Shown here: one piece after another, positions 17,004 through 24,437 of the stretch
Layout: each line of letters begins with the position of its first letter
How positions within the stretch are numbered: the stretch's first letter is position 1
Assembly (NCBI GenBank): GCA_964476185.1
Contig: CAYYZO010000009.1
Coordinates: forward strand, 1-64,000
DNA: 64,000 bases
Source: DATNBU01 sp964476185
GTDB lineage: Bacteria; Desulfobacterota; Binatia; UBA1149; CAITLU01
Reading direction: 5' to 3'
Made by a program: the position numbers and the translations under genes
The notes under the pieces: generated by a model
What the model was told of the DNA's origin: nothing
Databases searched by the model: none
Seen by the model: only the letters and a program-made list of their open reading frames with translations

Positions 17004-17816
17004 GTGCTGCACCGCCACGCGCGCGCGATCGCCGACGGGGCCGACCCCGACACGCCGCTGACCGCCGCGCACGCGTTCCCGCCGCCCGCGGACATGACGC
17101 CCGCGCAGGGGCTCGGCCTGCTGGCGGCGATGGTCCTCGTGGGACTGAGCGGCTTCGCGAGCGGGTGGCTGCGCGATGCGTTCGGGGTGCGGCCTCTGGC
17201 GATGCTGCTGCTCGCGCTCGCCTGGGGCGCGTCGCGGGGACTCGCCGACCTGAAGACCGGGGGGCACCCTTCGATTTCCGCCGGCGAGCGCCGGACGCTG
17301 GTCGGCCTCCTCGCGTTCGCGGCCCTGGCCGGCTCGGCCACGGCGCTCGCGCTGCTGCCCGCCGTCGTGCACGCCGCCGTCGCGCGGCTGCTGCTCGCGA
17401 GCCTCGACGACGACCTCACGCTGATCGAGAAGGGCGCGCGCGTCTCTCATCCGCTCGCGCCGCTGTTCATCGGACCGTACTGTCGCAAGCTGACCGTCGT
17501 CTGGGCGATGGCGTTCGCCGCGAGCGCGGGCTTGACCGCGGCGTTCGCGCTGGCCGGCGCCGCGGACCTTCACCGCGCGTGGACCGGCTGGATGTTCTGG
17601 ACGCTGCTGGGCGTGTTCTCCGCGGTCGAGTTCGTCTGGCGCAAGTCGTGGTTCCGCTACTACGGCCGCGGCCCGCTCGACCGCCTGCTCGCGCGAATGT
17701 TCCCGCCCGAACGCACCGAGCGCGGCCGGCGCTCGGAGGCCTACCTGAGAAACATGCGCGCCGAGCTCGCGCGCCTGGCCGAGATCGAGCGCCGCGAGCG
17801 CTCGGCGCGAAGCTGA
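17004..17816 (+). CDS. COG4648-like multi-pass membrane protein
   Basis: About 270 residues with five or so hydrophobic segments (from residue 31 on) and the conserved region HPLAPLFIGPYCRKLTVVWA, then FSAVEFVWRKSWFRYY and a charged C-terminus. COG4648 proteins are a fixed but uncharacterised part of aryl-polyene clusters, probably in transport or in membrane docking of the machinery. The start is uncertain: GTG 17004 is given, ATG 17094 begins right before the first membrane segment, and high-GC3 coding signal extends back to 16932, where only CTG is available, overlapping the flavoprotein stop. Last gene of the plus operon, converging on the chain-length factor. Confidence 0.62.
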   Translation: MLHRHARAIADGADPDTPLTAAHAFPPPADMTPAQGLGLLAAMVLVGLSGFASGWLRDAFGVRPLAMLLLALAWGASRGLADLKTGGHPSISAGERRTLVGLLAFAALAGSATALALLPAVVHAAVARLLLASLDDDLTLIEKGARVSHPLAPLFIGPYCRKLTVVWAMAFAASAGLTAAFALAGAADLHRAWTGWMFWTLLGVFSAVEFVWRKSWFRYYGRGPLDRLLARMFPPERTERGRRSEAYLRNMRAELARLAEIERRERSARS

Positions 17817-17916
17817 ACCGCGGCCCGCGACCCCGGATCCTGCCGTTCGTGTCCTCGCGGGCGCCCCGGAGAACGAGCGACGCCCGTCTCTCCCGAGGTC
17901 CTCGCCGGGGGTCGGG

Positions 17917-18684
17917 TCAGGTCGCGCGCTGCCAGCGCCACGTCCGCCCGTTGCCGGGCAGCTCGAGCTCGCGTTCCCCGGCGAGCATCCAGCGCAGGAA
18001 CTCCGCGGCGTCGGACCAGCCGCGCCGGTCGGCCTCGCGCGCGGCGACCGCGACGCCGGGCTCGGACGGCTCGTCGTGGCCGCGCACGCCGAACCGCACG
18101 CCCGCGCCGTCGCCGCTCGTCGCCAGCAGCAACGCGACCGCGTAGACCGCCTGCGGATCGTCGATCAGGCTGTGGAACTCCTCGCACAGCGGCACGTCTC
18201 CGGTGACGAGCAGCACCGGCCGCGACGGCTCGCGGTGCAGGTGCGTCGCGGCTTCGAGGAAGCCGGTCGCGAACGACTCGGCGCGCGCCGACAGCGCGCT
18301 CGACGCGTGGCGATTGCCGGCCGCGATCGAGAACAGGCCGGACTGCGCGTTGTGGACCGTGTGCGTGAAGCGCGACGGCGACATGCGCTCGTCGTGGGCG
18401 ATGTTCTTCAGCAGCGGCACCGACTCGTTGATGCTGCCGTAGCGCGAGGCGAACACCGTGCGCACGTCGGACGGCGCGGTGCGGTCGCCGCAGCCGAACG
18501 CGGCGGTGAGCATCGCGCGCGACAGCGGCGTGCAGCGGCGGCGGATCATCGGCGGCACGGCCTTGGCGTCCGGCACGCCGTCGGCGCCGAGCGGTCCCGG
18601 CGCCTCGGCCCACGCCGTCCATGCCTCGCGCGTCTCCACGCCGGGCGCCCACGCGAACCAGTCCTCGACGACGACCGCGATCAT
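17917..18684 (-). CDS. Beta-ketoacyl synthase chain-length-factor-like protein (ApeC type)
   Basis: 255 residues, much shorter than a ketosynthase and without its active-site Cys-His-His set. FASRYGSINESVPLLKNIA and RFTHTVHNAQSGLFSIAAGN are the signature of the beta-ketoacyl synthase N-terminal-like partner found in aryl-polyene clusters. In that system the protein forms a heterocomplex with the ketosynthase and controls chain length. It follows the ketosynthase gene by 76 nt on the minus strand. Confidence 0.82.
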   Translation of the reverse strand: MIAVVVEDWFAWAPGVETREAWTAWAEAPGPLGADGVPDAKAVPPMIRRRCTPLSRAMLTAAFGCGDRTAPSDVRTVFASRYGSINESVPLLKNIAHDERMSPSRFTHTVHNAQSGLFSIAAGNRHASSALSARAESFATGFLEAATHLHREPSRPVLLVTGDVPLCEEFHSLIDDPQAVYAVALLLATSGDGAGVRFGVRGHDEPSEPGVAVAAREADRRGWSDAAEFLRWMLAGERELELPGNGRTWRWQRAT

Positions 18685-18760
18685 CCGCGTCGCCTCGCGC
18701 GTCGCCTCGCGAGCCGGCTCGCGCGCCGTCCCGCGGTCCTCGACAGCGCGCTGGCCTCCC

Positions 18761-19969
18761 TCATGCTCGCGCCCTCGCCAGCACCAGCGTGCAGTTGTTG
18801 CCGCCGAAACCGAAGGCGTTGCTCATCACGAACGCGGTCTCGCCGACTCGCACGCGGCGGCCGTCGCCCAGGAAGTCGAGCGCGGGCAACGCCGGGTCGG
18901 CGACGCCGTCCCAGCGGTGCGGCGGCAGCACGAGCTCGTCGCCGTCGCGGTGTTCGAGGATCTGCCAGCACTGCGCGGCGCCGGTTGCGCCGGCGACGCC
19001 GAGCGTGTGGCCGGCGAGCGGCTTCGTCGAGCTGACGGGCAGGCCCGCGCCGAACAACCCGGCGACCGCCCGGCATTCCATCGCGTCGTTCGCGGGCGTG
19101 CCGGTGCCGTGCAGGTTCAGGTAGGCGACGTCGCGCGGGCCGACCCCCGCGTCCGCGAGCGCGCCGCGCATCGCAGCCAGCGCCCCGGCGCCGTCCGGAT
19201 CCGGCGCCGACATGTGGTGCGCCTCGCTCGATTCGCCGACGCCGGCAAGCTGCACGCCGCCTTCCTCGCGCAGGACGAGGAACCAGACGCCGGCTTCCCC
19301 GAGCGTGATGCCGCGGCGGTTCGCGCTGCACGGGTTCGTCAATTCGTCGCTGAGCAGGCCGAGCGAGCTGAAACCGTTGCAGGTGAGGCCGCAGATCGTG
19401 TCGGTCGCGCCGCAGACCACGGCGTCGGCGAAGTCCATCGCCAGGAGCGCGCGCGCCGACGCGAGCGCGCGGGCGCCCGACGAACAGGCTGTCGACAGCG
19501 TGAAGGCCGGCCCGGTCACGCCGAGGTAGGTCGCGACGAACTCGGAGATGCCGCCGAACTCGAGCTGGGCCGCGCGGAAGCGGCCCGGCAGCACGCCGGT
19601 GCGCTCGCGGTGCGCGATCGCGACCTCGGCGTCGCCGACGCCCGACGTGCTGGTGCCGCCGACCACCGCGACGCGGCCGCGACCGAACCGTGCGATCGCC
19701 TCCCGAACCGGCGCCGCGATCTGGTCGAGCACGAACGCGGCGAGGCGGTTGTTGCGGCAGTCGTACTCCGCGAGCTCGGGCGCGAGCACCGGCAGCTCGG
19801 CGTCCACCAGGCCGACGAGGATCTCGCGCTCGGGCGCGAGGCCGGCGCGGCGCACGAACCGGCTCGTGTCGCCGGCGACAAGGCGCGGCCAGATCTCGGC
19901 GGGGTCCTTGCCGAGCGCGTTGGCCATGCCGACGGCGGCGAGGCGGCAGGGGGTGCGGGGCGTCGTCAC
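18761..19969 (-). CDS. Beta-ketoacyl-ACP synthase (elongating ketosynthase, ApeO-like)
   Basis: 402 residues, thiolase fold. Catalytic Cys162 in LSTACSSG, His287 in LHGTGTPAND and His321 in KPLAGHTLG form the decarboxylating condensation triad. The C-terminal FGFGGNNCTLVL is typical of FabB/FabF. It likely elongates the aryl-primed chain with malonyl-ACP together with the ApeC-type partner downstream. The ATG overlaps the MipA-like stop (19966-19969), so translation is coupled. Confidence 0.88.
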   Translation of the reverse strand: MTTPRTPCRLAAVGMANALGKDPAEIWPRLVAGDTSRFVRRAGLAPEREILVGLVDAELPVLAPELAEYDCRNNRLAAFVLDQIAAPVREAIARFGRGRVAVVGGTSTSGVGDAEVAIAHRERTGVLPGRFRAAQLEFGGISEFVATYLGVTGPAFTLSTACSSGARALASARALLAMDFADAVVCGATDTICGLTCNGFSSLGLLSDELTNPCSANRRGITLGEAGVWFLVLREEGGVQLAGVGESSEAHHMSAPDPDGAGALAAMRGALADAGVGPRDVAYLNLHGTGTPANDAMECRAVAGLFGAGLPVSSTKPLAGHTLGVAGATGAAQCWQILEHRDGDELVLPPHRWDGVADPALPALDFLGDGRRVRVGETAFVMSNAFGFGGNNCTLVLARARA

Positions 19970-21003
19970 TTCGCCTCGTCGGACGGCGCGACAGCCGCCG
20001 CGGGAACCGCCGAAGGCGAACCCGCGGCGGCGTCGCCGCCCGCATGCGGGACCGACGACACCGGCGCGACGTCCTGCTCCCGCGCCGAACCTTCCCTCGG
20101 CGCGCTTTCCGGCGGCACGCCATCCAGTGCGCGACGGACGGCCGCGCGTCGCAGCAGGTTCGCCTCGGCGCCGACCGGCACCATCTCGTCCGACTTCATC
20201 CAGATCCAGCCGATCGCGACGCCGCCGAAGAACGCGTGGCGGCTGCCGACGAGCGGGCTGTCGCGAAACGTCGCGCCTTCGAGGTTGAAGTAGCGGCTGA
20301 ACAGACCGACGTAGAACCGGCCGAAGTATCGGCTGACCCCGGCCGAAAGCCGCACGCCGGCGTATCCGCCGTCGGCGCCGTAAGCCGGCCGGTCCGGCGT
20401 CGCGTACCTCGCGGCGACGCTGTACAGGAACTCGTTGTAGTCGTTGTTGCCGAACTCTAGGCCGGCGTTGCCCTCGAACCGCCAGCCTTCCGGCTCGAAG
20501 CGGTAGACGAGCTTCGGGCTCGCCACGAGCCCCTCATAGGAGAAGTGGTCGAAGTCGACCGCGAACGCGGCGCGCAGCGGCACGTCGACGTCGAGCCCGT
20601 GGCGGCCGTCGTCGCTCTCGGCCACCTCGAACTTCAGCGACGGGCCGACCTGCGCGACCCAGTCCAGGTCCGGCATGCCGTGGCGGAGGTCGTTGTCGTC
20701 GCTGTCGACCGGGATCTGGCCGCTGGCCGAAAGGTCGAGCCGCACGAGCGATGTGCCGAAGATCCGGGTCTGCATCGATTCCCGGTCGAGCCGCAGCCTC
20801 GTTCCCCGGTAGATGATCCAGGGGAACGGGATCGGTCGGAAACGGTACTCGTCGGAACCGATGTAGTCGGGCTGCGTGTAGAAGACGCTGCCGATGCCGA
20901 GCTCCCATTTCGGGCGTTCCTCGGCGGACGCGACCGTCGCAGCGCCGAAGAGCGCGGCGACGAGCACGGCGCGCCCCACGAGAAGACGGTCAACGGACGG
21001 CAT
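19966..21003 (-). CDS. MipA/OmpV-family outer-membrane protein
   Basis: 345 residues. Signal peptide MPSVDRLLVGRAVLVAALF..ASA, then a beta-barrel-like sequence beginning WELGIGSVFYTQPDYIGSDEYR, the typical MipA start, with alternating aromatic strands up to FFGGVAIGWIWMK. The last 60 residues are Ala/Pro/Ser-rich. MipA proteins are scaffold or porin-like proteins; in this operon it could anchor or export the pigment lipid, which is inference. The start at 21003 is supported by a promoter 7 nt upstream and by the signal peptide. Confidence 0.75.
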   Translation of the reverse strand: MPSVDRLLVGRAVLVAALFGAATVASAEERPKWELGIGSVFYTQPDYIGSDEYRFRPIPFPWIIYRGTRLRLDRESMQTRIFGTSLVRLDLSASGQIPVDSDDNDLRHGMPDLDWVAQVGPSLKFEVAESDDGRHGLDVDVPLRAAFAVDFDHFSYEGLVASPKLVYRFEPEGWRFEGNAGLEFGNNDYNEFLYSVAARYATPDRPAYGADGGYAGVRLSAGVSRYFGRFYVGLFSRYFNLEGATFRDSPLVGSRHAFFGGVAIGWIWMKSDEMVPVGAEANLLRRAAVRRALDGVPPESAPREGSAREQDVAPVSSVPHAGGDAAAGSPSAVPAAAVAPSDEAK

Positions 21004-21010
21004 CCGATCG

Positions 21011-21039
21011 AACCTAGGTGCCCGCGTCGGGACGTTCAA
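21011..21039 (-). promoter_or_regulatory. promoter of MipA-KS-CLF operon, probably leaderless
   Basis: Minus strand: TTGAAC (21034-21039), 17-nt spacer, TAGGTT (21011-21016), then 7 nt to the ATG. There is no room for a Shine-Dalgarno site. Confidence 0.55.
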
Positions 21040-21212
21040 GCGGCGGTCGCGCGGGACAAGCGCGACGACTTGTCCCGGCGATGCCGAACCGGCCTGCGTC
21101 GCCGGGTCCACGGGGGGCGGTACGCCCGCGCGATTCGCGGCGACGCTGATCGCCGCGCACCGTTGTCGCCGGCCGGCGGCACGCGGCGTGGATGGTCGGC
21201 GGGTCCTGCGTG

Positions 21213-23720
21213 TCAGCACGCGCAGGTCAGGACCGTCGCGGGATCGACCGCCTTCTTCAGCACGAGCAGCGCGTCGGAGGCCTGCAGCGTACCGCTCGCG
21301 TTGACGTCGCAGACGCAGACCCTGGTCGCGCACTGGTCGCCGCCGACGGCGGCCTTGAGGACCGACAGCGCATCGCCGGCCTTGACGCTGCCGTCCCCGC
21401 TCACGTCGCCGCAGACGAAGGGCGGCAGCGTCGTCGTCGTGCAGGGATCGATCGGCTCGAACGAGCAGAGGTCCGAGTCCTCGTCGCACGAATCGGCCGT
21501 GCAGGGCTCGCTGTCGTTGCACGGCGAGCCCGCGTGCCCCGAGCAGGTCCCGCCGAGACAGGTGTCGCTGCCGTTGCAGAAGGAGCCGTCCTGGCACGCG
21601 CTGCCGTTCGGATCGGCCCCCGTGCACGTGTCGTTCGACTCGAGGCAGGACTCCGCGCAGTTCGCGTCGCCATCGGGTCCGCTGCAGGGATCGCCGGCGT
21701 GGCCCGTGCACGACCCGGACTGGCACGAGTCCGCGCCGTTGCAGAACTTGAGGTCGTTGCACGCGCTGCCGTCCGGGTCGTTGCCGTTGCAGTTGTCCCC
21801 GATCTCGTTGCAGACCTCCGAGCAGTCGATGTCGCCGTCCGACCCGTCGCAGGGGTTCCCGGCGTGCTGGCTGCACTGGCCCGCGAGGCACTTGTCCGCG
21901 CCGTTGCAGAACAGGCCGTCGTTGCAGTCCGAGGCGTTCGGATCGGCCGCCAGGCAGTTGTCGGAATCCTCGTTGCAGCTCTCCGAGCAGTTGGCATCGC
22001 CATCCGCGCCCGCGCACGGGCTGCCGGCGTGCTGGTTGCAGAACCCCGAGACACAGTTGTCGGCGCCGTTGCAGAACAGGCCGTCGCTGCAGGCCGAGCC
22101 GTTCGGGTCGGCCGCGAGGCAGTTGTCCGCGGTCTCGTCGCAGCTCTCCGAGCAGTTCGCGTCGCCGTCGGCGCCCGCGCACGGATTGCCGGCGTGACCG
22201 TTGCACGCGCCGGAGACGCAGGTGTCGGCGCCGTTGCAGAAGATGCCGTCGTTGCAGGCGCTCGCATTCGGGTCGGCCGCCGTGCAGGTGTCGGTGGCCT
22301 CGTCGCACGACTCCGAGCAGCTGCCGTCGCCATCCGGGCCGGGACACGGGTTGCCGAGATGCACGCTGCAGCTTCCGTTCGAGCATCGGTCGGCGCCGTT
22401 GCAGAAGATGCCGTCGTTGCAAGGAGCGCCGTTGGGGTCGTTGCCGGTGCATCCTCCCTCGGTGTCGCTGCACGACTCCTTGCAGTCGGCATCACCGTCG
22501 ATGCCGGGACAGATCGCCCCGGCATGCTGGTTGCAGAACCCCGAGATGCAGTTGTCGGTGCCGTTGCAGAACAGCCCGTCGTCGCAGGAGCTGCCGTCGG
22601 GGTCGTTGCCCGTGCACGCGTCAGCGGTCTCGTCGCAGACTTCCGAGCAGTCGAGGTCGCCGTCCGGACCGTCACAGGGGTTGCCGGCGTGCGTGCTGCA
22701 GGCGCCCGCGGAGCAGGTGTCGGCGCCGTTGCAGAACAACCCGTCGTTGCAGGGCGCGCCGTTCGCGTCGGGAGCCGTGCACGCATCCGACGCCTCGTTG
22801 CAGGTCTCCGAACAGTTGCCGTCGCCGTCCGGCCCCGGGCACGGGTTGCCGGCATGGACCGAGCAGAGGCCTCCCGAACAGGTGTCCGGGCCGTTGCAGA
22901 ACAGCGCGTCCTGGCAGGTCGTGCCGTTCGGATCGTTGCCGGTGCAACTCTTCGCGGCCTCGTTGCAGGTCTCCGCGCAGTTGCCGTCGCCGTCCGGCCC
23001 CGGACACGGGTCGCCGACGTGCGTCGCGCAGGCGGCGTTCGCGGTGCACTGGTCCGCTCCGTTGCAGAAGACGCCGTCGTTGCAGGCCGTGCCGACGGGG
23101 TCCTTCTGGCAGGTGGGCGAGCAGCAGTCTCCCGCGGCCGTGTTCCCGTCGTCGCAGCCCTCGGTCAGCTCCACGACGGAGTTCCCGCACGCGATCTCGA
23201 CGAACTCGACGTCGAGGAAGTAGCGCGCTATGCCGCTGCCGTCGTACCCGAAGACCTTGATCCAGTACTCGCCGGGCTGGGCGACGTAAGTGACGAGACG
23301 CGAGCAGACCGAGGGACCCGAGTCGTCGTCGAAGGCGAGACAGGGCTGGCCGGGCCCGTACGATCCCATGCAGCTGGCCGTGTAGCCCGCCTGGCGCAGC
23401 TCGACGACGCTGTCGGCCGGGCAGCCGCCGAAACCGTTGGAGATCTCGGCGACGAGCACGCGCGGCGCGGCCAGCGTGAACGTCCAGTAATCGAACGACT
23501 TCTTCGGGAACCTGCCTTCGAACTGGCCGCCCCCGGTCACGTCGGTCGGCTCGAACATCGTCGTGGTCGTCGTGCCGCCGAAGGTGGTGGTCGTCGTCGA
23601 GGACACGCCGAACTGCGCGAAGGCTCGCGTCGCCCCGACGCCGAGCAGCAGCGCGCAAGCGGCGGCGGCGACGCCGGGTCGACGGGGGAACGGGCGTCGC
23701 GAAACGGAGGCGGTGGTCAT
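21213..23720 (-). CDS. Secreted Cys-rich tandem-repeat protein with dockerin-like tail
   Basis: About 835 residues. Signal peptide (ACALLLGVGATRAFA), Thr-rich runs, a pre-peptidase C-terminal (PPC)-like beta domain at about 45-175, then ten tandem units of about 55 residues (the last one truncated). Each unit reads CNDGxFCNGADxC-x5-7-C-x2-HAGNPC-xGPDGD-x2-CSExC. The C-terminus has two Ca-binding-like dockerin repeats (GDVSGDGSVKAGDALSVLKAAV and DVNASGTLQASDALLVL). About eight Cys per unit predict dense disulfides on the cell surface or outside. The start 23720 is preferred: GAGGAG lies 9 nt upstream, whereas it directly abuts the ATG at 23729. Function unknown. Confidence 0.8.
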   Translation of the reverse strand: MTTASVSRRPFPRRPGVAAAACALLLGVGATRAFAQFGVSSTTTTTFGGTTTTTMFEPTDVTGGGQFEGRFPKKSFDYWTFTLAAPRVLVAEISNGFGGCPADSVVELRQAGYTASCMGSYGPGQPCLAFDDDSGPSVCSRLVTYVAQPGEYWIKVFGYDGSGIARYFLDVEFVEIACGNSVVELTEGCDDGNTAAGDCCSPTCQKDPVGTACNDGVFCNGADQCTANAACATHVGDPCPGPDGDGNCAETCNEAAKSCTGNDPNGTTCQDALFCNGPDTCSGGLCSVHAGNPCPGPDGDGNCSETCNEASDACTAPDANGAPCNDGLFCNGADTCSAGACSTHAGNPCDGPDGDLDCSEVCDETADACTGNDPDGSSCDDGLFCNGTDNCISGFCNQHAGAICPGIDGDADCKESCSDTEGGCTGNDPNGAPCNDGIFCNGADRCSNGSCSVHLGNPCPGPDGDGSCSESCDEATDTCTAADPNASACNDGIFCNGADTCVSGACNGHAGNPCAGADGDANCSESCDETADNCLAADPNGSACSDGLFCNGADNCVSGFCNQHAGSPCAGADGDANCSESCNEDSDNCLAADPNASDCNDGLFCNGADKCLAGQCSQHAGNPCDGSDGDIDCSEVCNEIGDNCNGNDPDGSACNDLKFCNGADSCQSGSCTGHAGDPCSGPDGDANCAESCLESNDTCTGADPNGSACQDGSFCNGSDTCLGGTCSGHAGSPCNDSEPCTADSCDEDSDLCSFEPIDPCTTTTLPPFVCGDVSGDGSVKAGDALSVLKAAVGGDQCATRVCVCDVNASGTLQASDALLVLKKAVDPATVLTCAC
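21555..23115 (-). repeat. Ten tandem units of about 165 bp inside the Cys-rich gene
   Basis: The DNA repeats with a period near 165 bp; a GTTGCAGAA word recurs at about 21574, 21737, 21904, 22069, 22232 and onward. The units are diverged, not identical, so they are old duplications kept by selection on Cys and Gly/Asp positions. Confidence 0.75.
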
Positions 23721-23733
23721 CGGGCGCATCTCC

Positions 23734-24196
23734 TCAAGTCGCCGTCGCCGGCGCGAGTCGTTCGCGGAAGGAATCGATCACGCGCAGCGCCGCTTCCTTC
23801 GTCGGCTCGCCGTCGCGGTCGACGAGGTGCTCCGTGAGCACGCTGTGCGGCGTCGGCATCGGCGCGTCCGGGTTCGCGCTGGAGTCCTCGAGCTCGATCG
23901 CCTCGAAGCCGTCGCCGAGCTCTCGCCGCAGCGTTTCGAACCTCGCGGCTCACGCAGACGTTCGCGAGCGAGCCCAGGACGTACAGGTGCGAGACCTCCC
24001 GTCCGGCCTCGCCGACGAGCAGCGGCAGGTAGACGCGGAACCCGGCCTCGACGACCCAGTCCGCGAAGCGGACGACCTTCGGCGTGATGCCGGGGATCTC
24101 GTGGATCACGATCACCGCCGGCCCCTCGCCGCGAACGTAGACCGGCTTGGCGTTGCCCTCGTGCGAGAAGGTCGTGGCGCGATAATCCGACAGCAT
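23734..24196 (-). pseudogene. Dienelactone hydrolase family gene, internally deleted and frameshifted
   Basis: The N-terminal part from ATG 24196 reads MLSDYRATTFSHEGNAKPVY...VIVIHEIPGITPKVVRFADWV...VCVSRE, typical of the dienelactone hydrolase family. At about 23941 the frame shifts by one and continues FETLRRELGDGFEAIELE..HSVLTEHLVDRDGEP to a TGA at 23734-23736, the family C-terminus. The central 100 or more residues, including the nucleophile elbow and the catalytic Asp, are missing. The two halves join within a few bases, as expected for a single deletion (or an assembly collapse). The residual stop overlaps the ribosome site of the Cys-rich gene. Confidence 0.75.
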
Positions 24197-24402
24197 GACA
24201 ACCCCCTCTTCGCGTCGCGCCAACCTCGTCGAAGAGGCGGGGCGGGCCGCGGGCCGGACACCCGGCGCGTCGAACCGACGACACGATGCCGCCTGGCGCC
24301 GGCACGGATCGCCGGCGCCCCCCGCGCCCGCGACTCGCGTTCCATACGGCGGGATGGCGGCCGGACGCAAATTGCCCGTCGAGTCGTGACGCCACGCACG
24401 GG

Positions 24403-24431
24403 TTGACCGGGCCCGGCGCAGGTCCTACGCG
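24403..24431 (+). promoter_or_regulatory. promoter of mutS2, probably leaderless
   Basis: TTGACC (24403-24408), 17-nt spacer, TACGCG (24426-24431), then 6 nt to the ATG. The -10 is weak but the spacing matches other promoters in the window. Confidence 0.45.
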
Positions 24432-24437
24432 GTCGCG

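Noticed and set aside
21555..23115. CRISPR-like regular repeat
   Set aside because: The 165-bp periodicity lies inside one reading frame and encodes the diverged 55-residue Cys-rich units.
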